NCBI GenBank assembly: GCA_903893745.1
Contig: CAITNF010000013.1
Location: 86,237 to 150,236, forward strand
Origin: an uncultured Actinomycetes bacterium
Lineage (GTDB): Bacteria; Actinomycetota; Acidimicrobiia; Acidimicrobiales; RAAP-2
Reading direction: 5' to 3'
DNA length: 64,000 nt
The position numbers and the translations under genes were made by a program. Below the pieces are notes generated by a model. The model was not told the origin of the DNA and did no database searches. It was given only the letters and a program-made list of their open reading frames with translations. Shown here piece after piece: positions 21,828 through 31,611 of the stretch. Within the stretch, counting starts at the first letter, position 1. Each line of letters starts with the position of its first letter.

Positions 21828-23231
21828 TTAGTCGCGCAGCGGTTTCAGAGTCGGGAAGGCAATCACTTCGCGAATGCTCGCCTCATCGGCAATCAGCATT
21901 GCTAAGCGGTCCATGCCCAGTCCGAGGCCAGCCGTCGGCGGTAGTCCCCACTCGAGCGCCTTGATGTAATCCTCGTCAATGGCCATGGCCTCGGGGTCAC
22001 CGGCGGCGGCCAACCGAGCCTGGTCCTCGAAGCGCGTGCGCTGATCGACCGGATCGTTTAGTTCACTAAAGCCGTTGGAGAGTTCTCGCCCCACCGCGTA
22101 GGACTCGAAGCGCTCCGTGAGCTCGGGGTCGTCCTGGCGACGACGCGCCAGCGGTGAGACCTCCACGGGGAAGTCCGTGACAAAGATTGGGTCCCAGAGT
22201 GAGTCTTCGCAGGTCACCTCGAAGAGTTCGGCGAGGCAGCGACCGGGACCCCACGACGCGTGGACCTCAACACCGCGCTCGCCCAGCAGCGCCGCGAGCC
22301 GTTCTCGAGGAGTGTGCACCGACACGTCTTCGCCCACGGCCTCACTGGCCAATTCCGCCATGGTGCGCCGCGGCCACGGGGCCGCGAAGGAGAAGGGGCG
22401 ATCTTGGTACGTGACCTCAGTCGTACCGAGCACGTCACGAGCCACGCCAGCGACGAGCTCCTCGGTGAACGACATCATGTCCTCGTAGTTCCAGTACGCC
22501 GCGTAGAGCTCGAGCATGGTGAACTCGGGGTTGTGGCGAGGGCTGAGTCCTTCGTTGCGAAAGACTCGTCCGAGTTCAAAGACTCGCTCAAAGCCCCCCA
22601 CCACGAGCCGCTTGAGCCAGAGCTCGGGGGCAATGCGCAAGAACAGGTCGCTGCCCAACGCGTGATGGTGCGTCGTGAAGGGCTTGGCCGCCGCGCCCGT
22701 CGCGATGGCGTTCAAAATCGGCGTCTCAACTTCAATGAAGTTCGCCGCCCAGCAGCGTTCCCGGGTGGCGCGTAGTACTTCACTTCGCCGCGCGAGTGAC
22801 GTGCGCGACTTCTCATTGGCCCACAGGTCGGCTTCACGGTGACGATAACGCAGATCGAAGTCGGCAATCCCGGCCCACTTGTCACCAAAGTTGTGCAAGG
22901 CCGTAGCGAGCTTCACCCACGTCGCTACCTTGATCGAAAGTTCGCCGCGCTTCGTGCGCACGACCTCGCCCGTAACACCCACCCAGTCACCGAGGTGGAG
23001 TTTGGCGAACTCGTCGAAATCGGCACAGACCGCCGCCAGCGCGAAGAGCTGAATCTCACCCGACGAGTCGCGCATGGTCGCAAAAGCCAACTTGCCTTGG
23101 GTGCGGAGCAACATCACCCGACCGGCGACCTTCACGACGTCGCCCGACTCTTCACCATCGACGAGATGGGCGTAGGAGGTCTGGAGTGCGCCGGCGAAGG
23201 CGTTATGAGCAAATGAGTACGGCGTGGTCAC
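21828..23231 (-). CDS. lysS: Lysyl-tRNA synthetase class II
   Basis: GVTGEVVRTKRGELSIKV; FRNEGLSPRHNPEFTMLELYAAYWNYEDMM; GLGLGMDRLAMLI. Confidence 0.93.
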   Translation of the reverse strand: MTTPYSFAHNAFAGALQTSYAHLVDGEESGDVVKVAGRVMLLRTQGKLAFATMRDSSGEIQLFALAAVCADFDEFAKLHLGDWVGVTGEVVRTKRGELSIKVATWVKLATALHNFGDKWAGIADFDLRYRHREADLWANEKSRTSLARRSEVLRATRERCWAANFIEVETPILNAIATGAAAKPFTTHHHALGSDLFLRIAPELWLKRLVVGGFERVFELGRVFRNEGLSPRHNPEFTMLELYAAYWNYEDMMSFTEELVAGVARDVLGTTEVTYQDRPFSFAAPWPRRTMAELASEAVGEDVSVHTPRERLAALLGERGVEVHASWGPGRCLAELFEVTCEDSLWDPIFVTDFPVEVSPLARRRQDDPELTERFESYAVGRELSNGFSELNDPVDQRTRFEDQARLAAAGDPEAMAIDEDYIKALEWGLPPTAGLGLGMDRLAMLIADEASIREVIAFPTLKPLRD

Positions 23232-24061
23232 GAAGCGTCTCCCGAATGGTTCCGTTCATGAACGATACGCAATCCGTGGAGGGTCAACCATGGTTCGACG
23301 TGATTAACGAGTTTCGTGTGGGGGGCAATCAGTCCCGCGAGTCCCCCGGTGGCAATGACCGGTGCGCTACCCAACTCATCCAAAATACGCTCGGCGAGCC
23401 CGTCCACCTGGGCGGCGAAGCCGTAGAGCACGCCTGATTGGATGGATTCCACGGTCGAGCGACCAATGACCGAACGGGGCTTGACTAACTCGACCGAACG
23501 TAATGCCGCCGCCTCGCTGTAGAGCGCCTCGAGCGAAATGGCGACCCCGGGGGCAATCGCCCCACCCAGGTACTCACCCTGAGCCGAGATCACGTCAAAG
23601 GTCGTTGCCGTACCCAGGTCCACCACAATGGACGGTCCCGGGTAGAGGTCGAAGGCGCCGACCGAATTCGCAATACGATCGGGGCCCACCTCACGTGGGT
23701 TGTCGTAGAGAATCGGCATGCCCGACTTGGTGCCCGGTCCGAGCACCGTCACGTTGAGTTCACTGAACCAACGGTTGGCCATGCGGCGAAGTTGGGTGGT
23801 GACCGACGGCACCGACGAACAGATAGCGATTGCGCTGACCGCGGTGCGCAGATCTAACCCTTCGAGGTCGAGGAGTTGGGTCAGCACCATGGCGTACTCG
23901 TCCGGCGTGCGATCGGGCACTGTGGAGAGGCGCCAGTGAAAGGCCAAACCTCGCTCATCGTTCGCGCGAGCAAAGCCCATCGCGTCGGGCGCCTCGGGTC
24001 GCGAACCCCCAAAGAGACCAATGACGGTCTCAGTATTTCCTACGTCAATTGCGAGTAGCAC
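23228..24061 (-). CDS. coaX: Type III pantothenate kinase
   Basis: MLLAIDVGNTETVIGLF; GPDRIANSVGAFDLYPGPSIVVDLGTATTFDVIS. Confidence 0.95.
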   Translation of the reverse strand: MLLAIDVGNTETVIGLFGGSRPEAPDAMGFARANDERGLAFHWRLSTVPDRTPDEYAMVLTQLLDLEGLDLRTAVSAIAICSSVPSVTTQLRRMANRWFSELNVTVLGPGTKSGMPILYDNPREVGPDRIANSVGAFDLYPGPSIVVDLGTATTFDVISAQGEYLGGAIAPGVAISLEALYSEAAALRSVELVKPRSVIGRSTVESIQSGVLYGFAAQVDGLAERILDELGSAPVIATGGLAGLIAPHTKLVNHVEPWLTLHGLRIVHERNHSGDAS

Positions 24062-24918
24062 TACTCCCCCTGCGCCACGAGTTGCACTGGTCCATTATCG
24101 ATTAATCGAACGCCATCGACGGTGCACGCGAGCAGCGCTCGAGCCACGCCAGAGTTGGTGTCACTCGACGGCACCAAGGTGAGTGGGTCAACGACTTCGG
24201 CGTAGATCGGCTCGAGTGATGACGAGTGCAGACTCTCCAAGAGTCGGGCCCGATGTTCGCTCGCTCGAGCTGGCTGAGCCGCCACGAGGGCGAGCGCTCG
24301 AGAGAGTGCCGTCGCGCGCGCACGTCCCGATTCAGTGAGCTGCACGTTGCGACTCGACAGGGCGAGTCCGTCGGGGTCACGGATGATGGGACAGCCCACG
24401 ACCTCAACATCGAGGGCTAGGTCACGCACCATCGCTCGGATGACGCCGAGCTGTTGAAAGTCCTTTTCCCCGAAGTATGCGCGACAGGGACCAGTAATCG
24501 CGAAGAGCTTCGCTACGACGCTCGCCACTCCGTCAAAGTGGCCGGGCCGACCCACTCCTTCGAGGTGATCACTAATTCCACGCACCGAGACGGTCGTTGC
24601 CGTGGGCTCGGGATAGTTTGGCCACATGGCGACGAGGCTGGGCGCGATCAGACAGTCAACGCCAAAACGTTCGGCCGCCGCAAAGTCAGCGTCAGGTGTG
24701 CGCGGATAGCTGGCGAGGTCGCGGTCGTTATGGAACTGGCGGGGATTGACGAAGATGGTGGCGAGCACCACGTCGCCGTGCTCGTGAGCCGCACGCACCA
24801 GTGAGCCGTGGCCTTCGTGCAGCGCCCCCATGGTTGGTACTAGTCCCACTCGACGCCCGCGCGCGCGCTGCTCGTGAGCGTAGCGACGCCACTGGTCAAT
24901 GTCGCTCAACTGGTCCAT
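24061..24918 (-). CDS. panC: Pantothenate synthetase
   Basis: VGLVPTMGALHEGHGSLVRAA; ATIFVNPRQF; YFGEKDFQQLGVIRAMV. Confidence 0.95.
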   Translation of the reverse strand: MDQLSDIDQWRRYAHEQRARGRRVGLVPTMGALHEGHGSLVRAAHEHGDVVLATIFVNPRQFHNDRDLASYPRTPDADFAAAERFGVDCLIAPSLVAMWPNYPEPTATTVSVRGISDHLEGVGRPGHFDGVASVVAKLFAITGPCRAYFGEKDFQQLGVIRAMVRDLALDVEVVGCPIIRDPDGLALSSRNVQLTESGRARATALSRALALVAAQPARASEHRARLLESLHSSSLEPIYAEVVDPLTLVPSSDTNSGVARALLACTVDGVRLIDNGPVQLVAQGE

Positions 24919-25637
24919 CAGGTGAGCATCTCGGTGCGACGAAGTTCGGCGAGCTCGAAGGCGGCGTTCGCGAGTGCCACGTACGTGGCGCGCTCTGATT
25001 CGGGGATGGCTTGAAGGTGCGCGTCAATGGTGACCATGTCACCGCGCGACGCCGGTCCGGTGAGCGCCTCGTGGGGGCCGTAGGTGGCAACGTCCTCGAG
25101 CGCCCGACGCGCCAGCGGCAAAAAGTCCTCTAACGTCAATCCCGCACTGACGGCGAGTGACTCCACGTGAGCGAGCAGCGCGACCAGGTGATTCGCCGCC
25201 ACGGTGGCCGTTGCGTGGTAGCGACTTCGCTGAGCGTCATCGAGACGTCGAGCGACCCCTCCGACTGCGGCCACGAGTTCATCGACCAACGCGTCACCGG
25301 CCACGCAGTAGACGGCCCCCGCCAAGCGATCGGCACCGAGTCCGTCAGCGAGCAACGTCGTCAGAGGGTGCATCGACGCGACGCGCGGGTGCGGAGCCAA
25401 CCCTTCAAGCGTGCGCGACCCAGCGACGTGCACGACGACTCGATGATCGCTCACCGGTACCTGCGACGCGACGCTTACCAGCGCGTCATCGGGGACGCAC
25501 AGCATCACCACGTCGACGTCGTCGCCAATCAAGTCGACTTGATCGTGATGCAGCAGCGTGGTCGTAAAACTCACTCGACGAAAGGCCGTCGCGAATGAAG
25601 TGCCCGCGCGGCCCGATCCAATAATGACGATGTGCAT
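24918..25637 (-). CDS. Rossmann-like + DUF2520 dehydrogenase-fold protein
   Basis: MHIVIIGSGRAGTSFATAF; VVVHVAGSRTLEGLAPHPRVASMHPLTTL; C-terminal HATATVAANHLVALLAHVESLA. Confidence 0.82.
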   Translation of the reverse strand: MHIVIIGSGRAGTSFATAFRRVSFTTTLLHHDQVDLIGDDVDVVMLCVPDDALVSVASQVPVSDHRVVVHVAGSRTLEGLAPHPRVASMHPLTTLLADGLGADRLAGAVYCVAGDALVDELVAAVGGVARRLDDAQRSRYHATATVAANHLVALLAHVESLAVSAGLTLEDFLPLARRALEDVATYGPHEALTGPASRGDMVTIDAHLQAIPESERATYVALANAAFELAELRRTEMLT

Positions 25638-25681
25638 CTCTGCTCCGATCCGTTCCAGCCCCTCGCGGGTGCCGTTCGGTG

Positions 25682-26149
25682 TTAGCGCAACGACTCGAGT
25701 GTACCTAGTGCGACGACTCGGCCGCGAGCGCCCGCGAGTTGCTCCTCACTAACTAGGTCGGGGGCGAGCTCGGCGAGAGGAACCAGCACGAAGGCGCGCT
25801 CGTAGAGACGAGGGTGGGGCACCAAGATTTCGGGGTCATCACTGACCATCTCGCCCACGAGCAGCACGTCAACGTCGAGCGTGCGCGGGCCCCAGCGCAC
25901 TTCACGAGTCCGCAGCGCGTCGCGCTCGGCGTGACGCGCGCGCTCGAGCAGCGCTCGCGGGCCGTCAGTCGTCATCACCTCGACGACCAGATTCCAAAAA
26001 TCGTCTTGGCTGACCCCACCCACCGGCTCGGTTTCGTAGACCCGCGACACTCGACTCGCGTCGCTTTCGACCACGAGTTCCAGACCTCGCGCTAGGTACG
26101 CGCCGCGGTCACCCATATTGGAGCCCAGCGAAAGATAGGCGCGATGCAC
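25682..26149 (-). CDS. folK: 2-amino-4-hydroxy-6-hydroxymethyldihydropteridine pyrophosphokinase
   Basis: AYLSLGSNMGDRGAYL; RTREVRWGPRTLDVDVLLVG; VPHPRLYERAFVLVPLAELAPD. Confidence 0.95.
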   Translation of the reverse strand: MHRAYLSLGSNMGDRGAYLARGLELVVESDASRVSRVYETEPVGGVSQDDFWNLVVEVMTTDGPRALLERARHAERDALRTREVRWGPRTLDVDVLLVGEMVSDDPEILVPHPRLYERAFVLVPLAELAPDLVSEEQLAGARGRVVALGTLESLR

Positions 26150-26514
26150 TAGTCGCGACGAAGGGTACAGCGCACGCCCACCGAGTCAACGTCCTCGGCG
26201 ACGGGCGGGCGAGTCTTACGCACCGCGACGGTCACCGCTTCGATCTCGGGGTCGTAGGCGAGAATCGCCAAACCAACGCGCGACGCGAGCGTTTCGAGCA
26301 AGAGAAACTCACCATCGACGGTAACGCGTTCGACCAACGTCAGCACTTCGGCGTAGTTGGTGGTTGCGGTGAGATCATCACGTAGGGCGGCGTCACTCAG
26401 TGAACGTTCCAGGTCCAGATCAAAGACCAGCGGCTGCACTCGCGTTCGCTCTTCGGGCAAGACACCAACAATCGCACTGCAGCGAAGGCCGCGCAGTTCA
26501 ATACGGTCGCTCAC
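26149..26514 (-). CDS. folB: Dihydroneopterin aldolase
   Basis: DRIELRGLRCSAIVGVLPEERTRVQPLVFDLDLE. Confidence 0.93.
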   Translation of the reverse strand: MSDRIELRGLRCSAIVGVLPEERTRVQPLVFDLDLERSLSDAALRDDLTATTNYAEVLTLVERVTVDGEFLLLETLASRVGLAILAYDPEIEAVTVAVRKTRPPVAEDVDSVGVRCTLRRD

Positions 26515-27035
26515 GCGGTGGCCTCGGGTAAATCCATCAGCACGGTTCGACCATCGGGTCCAATCGAGCGGCGAAAGAGTCGTTCGATGAGGGCAATAGA
26601 GGTCGGGACCGTGGGCACTTTCTTTGACCAGACTAAGTAGCCAGCAATGACGCCCAGCAGGTGGTCCGAGACTTCGTCACCGTGTAGCAACACCGTGACG
26701 TTGTTTTCCATTGAGCCCGCGAGGTCGCGGTAGCAGGCTCCCAGTACGTCGCGTTGCTGGGGTCCACCGCGCAGGGCGTAGTGGCTCGCGGTGAGTCCGT
26801 GTTCAAAGTAGGCACTCAAGTTCTGCATCACCGGCAGAATTGAAATCACGCGACCAAATCCCTGGTGCTTCAACCAGAGCAGTTCCTCGTCACGGCGCAC
26901 TCGACGATGCACCGAGGTTGAACCACCCGGTCGCTCCGAGACGGCCAGCAGCCCGCGATAGACCCAGATGAAACTGCGCGGCTCGATCCCGGCCGCCCAC
27001 TTGCCCCTCACGCGACTACCTCTCCTGCGGGGCAA
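26511..27035 (-). CDS. Conserved hypothetical protein resembling a dual-specificity/tyrosine-phosphatase fold without the catalytic Cys
   Basis: YRGLLAVSERPGG...LLWLKHQGFGRVISILPVMQNL...YRDLAGSMENNVTVLLHGDEVSDHLLGVIAGYLVWSKKVP; P-loop position reads LHGDEVSD rather than HCxxGxxR. Confidence 0.55.
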   Translation of the reverse strand: MPRRRGSRVRGKWAAGIEPRSFIWVYRGLLAVSERPGGSTSVHRRVRRDEELLWLKHQGFGRVISILPVMQNLSAYFEHGLTASHYALRGGPQQRDVLGACYRDLAGSMENNVTVLLHGDEVSDHLLGVIAGYLVWSKKVPTVPTSIALIERLFRRSIGPDGRTVLMDLPEATA

Positions 27036-27808
27036 ACGAGCAACTCACGAAGTTGCACGGCCGCCTCAGCGTCATGTACTCGAACCATTGTGGCACCTTG
27101 GAGCATGGCCCACGCGGCCGACGCAATCGAACCCTCTAAACGCTCCTCCACGCCCAGCTCTTGGACCCCCAGACGACTGAGGAACTGCTTACGACTGGTC
27201 CCAATGAGCAGGCCCGCCCCGTAGCGCTGGGCCAGTGCCGCAAATCGATCAGTGTGCGCCAGCAGGGTCAAGTTGTGTTCGAGCGTCTTGCCAAATCCGA
27301 TTCCCGGATCGAGCCAGAGCTGGCGTATCGTCGCGGTGCGCGCGCGAGCGGCGACCCCGTCGAGAAACGCTTCGATCTCACCCACGACGTCGTCGTAGGT
27401 CGGATTATCTTGCATAGTTCGCGAGTCACCCTGTCGGTGCATGGCGACGTACCCCACGCCGAGTTCACCGGCCACGTTGAGCAGTGTGCACGACACGTCG
27501 TTCACTACGCAGGCTCCCGCCGCCACCGCGGCCCTCGCAACCTCTTCTTTTTGAGTATCGACCGAGACCGGGCCCAGCGCGCTTAACGCTTCGACCACGG
27601 GCACGACGCGTGTCAACTCCTCATCAACGCTCACCGCCGTAGCCCGGGGGCGCGTCGACTCACCACCGACGTCGACGATGTCGCATCCCACGTCAAAGAG
27701 CGTGCGGCCCCTCGCGACTGCTTCAGCGACCGAGCTGGAACGCGAATCAGGGAAAAAAGAGTCGGGAGTGACGTTGACAATTCCCATTATTTGGGGACTC
27801 AGCGCCAC
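27008..27808 (-). CDS. folP: Dihydropteroate synthase
   Basis: IMGIVNVTPDSFF; VDVGGESTRPRA; LDPGIGFGKTLEHNLTLL. Confidence 0.95.
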   Translation of the reverse strand: MALSPQIMGIVNVTPDSFFPDSRSSSVAEAVARGRTLFDVGCDIVDVGGESTRPRATAVSVDEELTRVVPVVEALSALGPVSVDTQKEEVARAAVAAGACVVNDVSCTLLNVAGELGVGYVAMHRQGDSRTMQDNPTYDDVVGEIEAFLDGVAARARTATIRQLWLDPGIGFGKTLEHNLTLLAHTDRFAALAQRYGAGLLIGTSRKQFLSRLGVQELGVEERLEGSIASAAWAMLQGATMVRVHDAEAAVQLRELLVCPAGEVVA

Positions 27809-28380
27809 GTCGACCTTCGCTCGTGGATGTACTGCAGGGCCTCGGCGCGATACGACGCGTCGTCACGAAAGACTCCTCGCACCGCTGACGTCACGGTGGT
27901 CGCGCCCGCCTTCTTCACGCCCCGCATCGACATACAGAAGTGCTCGGCCTCGATGACGACGATCGAGCCGCGCGGTTGGAGCTCTCGCTCCATCGCTTCG
28001 ACAATTTGGGTCGTCATACGCTCTTGCACCTGCAGACGTCGCGCGAAGCCTTCGACTAATCGAGCCATCTTCGAGAGTCCCGTAATGCGACCTTCGGGCC
28101 CGGGGAGATAGGCCACGTGAGCGAGTCCCACGAAGGGCACGAGGTGGTGCTCGCAGAGCGAAGTAAAGGGAATGTCGCGAACCATGACCATTTCGTCGTG
28201 ACCGGCTTCGAACGAGACGCGCAGGTGTTCACCCGGGTCGCCTTCGAAGCCCTCGAAGAGTTCGACGTACATGTCCGCCACACGGCGCGGGGTGTCAACG
28301 AGTCCGTCACGAGTGGCGTCCTCGCCAATGGCGTCGAGCAGTTCGCGCACCAGCGACTGGACCCGGGCGCGGTCGACCAC
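27799..28380 (-). CDS. folE: GTP cyclohydrolase I
   Basis: DTPRRVADMYVELFEGFEG; FTSLCEHHLVPFVGLAHVAYLPG. Confidence 0.96.
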   Translation of the reverse strand: MVDRARVQSLVRELLDAIGEDATRDGLVDTPRRVADMYVELFEGFEGDPGEHLRVSFEAGHDEMVMVRDIPFTSLCEHHLVPFVGLAHVAYLPGPEGRITGLSKMARLVEGFARRLQVQERMTTQIVEAMERELQPRGSIVVIEAEHFCMSMRGVKKAGATTVTSAVRGVFRDDASYRAEALQYIHERRSTWR

Positions 28381-28382
28381 GA

Positions 28383-28952
28383 CTAGGCCTGACCGGTAAA
28401 GGTGTAAATCGCGTCGAGGTTGCGGTAGCGCTCATTGACGTCAAGTCCGTAGCCCACGACGAACGTGGAGGGAATTGAAAACCCTACGTACTTAAGGTCT
28501 TGCTCGACTCGCTGCTCGCCCTCTTTGAGTAACAGCGCGCAAACTTCGAGGCTGCGCGGGCTGCGAGCCCCGAGATACTGACGCAGGTAGTTAAGGGTCA
28601 GACCCGAGTCCACGACGTCTTCGACGATTAACACGTCACGTCCAGCAAGGTCCACGTCGAGGTCCTTGACGATGCGCACGACGCCGCTCGTCTTGGTCGC
28701 GGCCCCGTAGGACGACACGGCCATGAAGTCAATCTCGACGGGTAGTTCAATGGCGCGCATGAGGTCGGCCATGAAGTTAACGGCCCCCTTCAACACGCAC
28801 ACCAGCAGGGGTGGATTCTTGGCGTAGTCCCGGGTGATGGCTTGGCCGAGTTCGAGTACTCGAGCCTTTACATCCTTAGCGGCCACGACGACCTCACCGA
28901 GATCGTGCGCGGCCCAGTGCGCCGTGAAGTTGGCGTCATCGTGCGGTCCCAT
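28383..28952 (-). CDS. hpt: Hypoxanthine phosphoribosyltransferase
   Basis: VCVLKGAVNFMADLMRAI; VLIVEDVVDSGLTLNYLRQYLG; VVGYGLDVNERYRNL. Confidence 0.95.
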   Translation of the reverse strand: MGPHDDANFTAHWAAHDLGEVVVAAKDVKARVLELGQAITRDYAKNPPLLVCVLKGAVNFMADLMRAIELPVEIDFMAVSSYGAATKTSGVVRIVKDLDVDLAGRDVLIVEDVVDSGLTLNYLRQYLGARSPRSLEVCALLLKEGEQRVEQDLKYVGFSIPSTFVVGYGLDVNERYRNLDAIYTFTGQA

Positions 28953-28975
28953 GTCTGGCCAGCGTAGTTGAGCGG

Positions 28976-29863
28976 CTACTCCAGCGTGAGCCGTTGGTCA
29001 CGACGAGCCAGACGCCGTGAGCCGCTGAGCTCAGTCGCGACCACGTCACCACGCACGACGGCCATGGCTCGCTCGATCTCGTCGGCACTGGGCGGATGGT
29101 GACCATCACCCGCGTCGTCACTACGCAAGACCGTGCGCAGCCAGCGGCGCAGCCGTGCGTCGGGCCACGCACGGAGAATTCGACAGTCCGCATCGACGAG
29201 GTCGAGAGCGTGGTCGGGGGCGCTTAACTCCTCGAGCCAACGACGGTCCTCCCCCAGTACTCGGGCCTGGCGGGCCAGAATTGGCACCACGTCACGCCCG
29301 GCAATGTCGTCTAGAAGGGCCAGCAGTTCGTGACGCACTCGATTGCGCTGAAAGCTCGGATCATCATTGGTCTCGTCGTGACGAGGCTCAAAGTCACTGC
29401 GACGAACAAAGTCGTGCAGCGGCGCTCGGCGGATATCTCGAAGCGGCTTCGTCGGATCGCCCACCATGGGCGACAGCCCGTCCACCCCCGCGCCGCGCAT
29501 CATGTTGAGGAGCACCGTCTCGGCCACGTCGTCCATGGTGTGGCCCGTCAGGACTCCCTTGGGCAGTGCGTGACGACGCGCCGAGCGAGCCCGGGCTTCA
29601 AAGTTGCCGCCCGGTTCGACCGTGACGTCGTGACGCACGAAGGCCACGCCCAGTGCGCCACAGACCGACTCGACGAAGTCGGCGTCCGCGCCGCTCGTGG
29701 CGCGAGCGTGGTGATCAACGTGATGCACCGTCACGACTAGTTCGGCCTCACGCGCGAGCAACAACAGACCGAGTGAATCGGGTCCACCCGACACCGCAAG
29801 GTCCACGCGCGACCCCGACGGGGGAAAGTAACAGCTCTCCAGTAGCGGTGCGCTCGTCGTCAC
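28976..29863 (-). CDS. tilS: tRNA(Ile)-lysidine synthetase
   Basis: LAVSGGPDSLGLLLLA PP-loop; GHTMDDVAETVLLNMMRGAGVDGLSPM. Confidence 0.92.
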   Translation of the reverse strand: MTTSAPLLESCYFPPSGSRVDLAVSGGPDSLGLLLLAREAELVVTVHHVDHHARATSGADADFVESVCGALGVAFVRHDVTVEPGGNFEARARSARRHALPKGVLTGHTMDDVAETVLLNMMRGAGVDGLSPMVGDPTKPLRDIRRAPLHDFVRRSDFEPRHDETNDDPSFQRNRVRHELLALLDDIAGRDVVPILARQARVLGEDRRWLEELSAPDHALDLVDADCRILRAWPDARLRRWLRTVLRSDDAGDGHHPPSADEIERAMAVVRGDVVATELSGSRRLARRDQRLTLE

Positions 29864-29872
29864 GTCCGTAGG

Positions 29873-30703
29873 TTACGCAACGACGCATCGGGCCCGATGC
29901 TCACGTCGAGCGTTCACCAGTCGCGCCGCCAGGTAGGACACGGACGAGAGCGCCGTAATCCAGAAACTCACCGGCCCGCCGAGCCAGACGCCAAAGAAGA
30001 GGCCGAGCCACGCACTCGCGAGCGCGAGTGCGCTCGAGAGCGCCAGGGCTCGAAGAGGCCGATTCGTGATGACCTCGGCCGCGGCCGCGGGGGCCACCAA
30101 CAGTGAAAAGACCAACAGCACGCCGACTACCTGAATGGCGACCACGGTCGTCACCGCGAGGAGCAACAAAAAGGCCAGCGACAGTTTTCGCGCGGAGAGT
30201 CCCCGCGACGCCGCCGACTGGGCGTCAATCGACACGAAGAGTAGCGGTCGATAGATCACCGATACCGCGACGACGACCAGCAGCGATAACAGCGCCACTA
30301 GTCCTACGTCGCCCCACGAGACCCCAAGAATCTGTCCAAAGAGAATGGAGTACGTCGCGTTTGCGTACCCGCTGTAGAGCGAGATAAATAAGACACCAAG
30401 TCCGAGAGCCGCAGTGAGCGTCACACCCACTACCGCGTCACGGTCGTCGAGTTTGGCTCCACCGAGGCCAATCAAGAGTCCCGCACCCACACAAAAGGCC
30501 AAGAGACCCACGACCGGCGAGAGTCCGAGCCACACGGCACCCGCGGCGCCCGCAAATCCCACGTGGCCAATGGCGTGCGCGGCAAATGCCTGACGACGCA
30601 GCACAACGAAATAGCCCACCGCCCCGGCCGCCAGGGCCACGGCCGTGACCGCGTAGAAGGCGTGTTGCACGAACGAGAGCGCGACTAGCTCGTGAAGACT
30701 CAT
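29873..30703 (-). CDS. znuB: Zinc/manganese ABC transporter permease
   Basis: ABC-3-type permease; FAAHAIGHVGFAGAAGAVWLG; multiple TM segments; next to ATPase and SBP genes. Confidence 0.87.
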   Translation of the reverse strand: MSLHELVALSFVQHAFYAVTAVALAAGAVGYFVVLRRQAFAAHAIGHVGFAGAAGAVWLGLSPVVGLLAFCVGAGLLIGLGGAKLDDRDAVVGVTLTAALGLGVLFISLYSGYANATYSILFGQILGVSWGDVGLVALLSLLVVVAVSVIYRPLLFVSIDAQSAASRGLSARKLSLAFLLLLAVTTVVAIQVVGVLLVFSLLVAPAAAAEVITNRPLRALALSSALALASAWLGLFFGVWLGGPVSFWITALSSVSYLAARLVNARREHRARCVVA

Positions 30704-31611
30704 GCGGACGGGTCCGTGTAAAGGTCACCCAGGTGCTCGTGGGCTAGTTCGTTCGAGTGATCGTGTCCGTGCGGATGAGGGTGCGCAAACTCCTCTTCGA
30801 GTCCCACAATGACGCGTCGGCCCCTCGGAGTCACGATGATCTCAATAGGGTGTCCGTACAGGTCGCTCAAGACCTCTTCGTTCACTACGTCGTTGATCGC
30901 TCCGCTGCGCACCTGACGACGTGCAATCCACAACACCTGGTCAACCAGGGGCGCCAGGGGATTGAGATCGTGCGCCACGACGAGCACACCCGCTCCGGTT
31001 GTAGTGCGAATCAAATGAATAAGGTCAACAATCTCGGCCTGCGCCGTGAGGTCGAGACCCGCGAGGGGCTCGTCGAGCAAGAGCAGTCGCGGCTCAAAGA
31101 CCGTCGCGTGCGCCAGCGCCGCGCGCTGGCGCTGGCCACCCGACAGCGTACGCAGAGGTCGATCGGCGAACGACGTGGTGCCCGTCATGGCCAAAGCCCG
31201 CGCCACGACTTCGTCTTTCGTCTTATCGCGACGCCAGCCAAAGCGCGGACCGTCGTAGCCGAGCCCCACGTAGTCACGAGCAGTAATGGTCGAGAGTTCG
31301 TCGGCGTGACGCGACTGGGCCAGCAGACCAACCGCACGATTGCCACGGTGTGGCGACGCGCCCAACACTTCGAGCGACCCTTCGCTGAGTGGCGCCAGAC
31401 CCAAGATGACGTTCAACAGCGTGGACTTGCCCGCACCGTTGGGACCGAGCACGGCCGTTACCGTGCCCGGTTCGAGCGAAAAGTTTGCGCCACTCCAGAT
31501 CGTGCGCCCACCCAGGTTCACGGCTCCGTCACGCATCACCAGCAGACTCACGAGAGGCACCCCTCTTGATGCAGATCGGCCCGCATCGTGCCGATGATTC
31601 CACCCAACCAT
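30700..31611 (-). CDS. znuC: Zinc/manganese ABC transporter ATP-binding protein (true start probably internal)
   Basis: VLGPNGAGKSTLLNVILGL; LSGGQRQRAALAHA; LLLLDEPLAGLD; His-rich C-terminus HPHPHGHDHSNELAHEH. Confidence 0.9.
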   Translation of the reverse strand: MVGWNHRHDAGRSASRGVPLVSLLVMRDGAVNLGGRTIWSGANFSLEPGTVTAVLGPNGAGKSTLLNVILGLAPLSEGSLEVLGASPHRGNRAVGLLAQSRHADELSTITARDYVGLGYDGPRFGWRRDKTKDEVVARALAMTGTTSFADRPLRTLSGGQRQRAALAHATVFEPRLLLLDEPLAGLDLTAQAEIVDLIHLIRTTTGAGVLVVAHDLNPLAPLVDQVLWIARRQVRSGAINDVVNEEVLSDLYGHPIEIIVTPRGRRVIVGLEEEFAHPHPHGHDHSNELAHEHLGDLYTDPSA

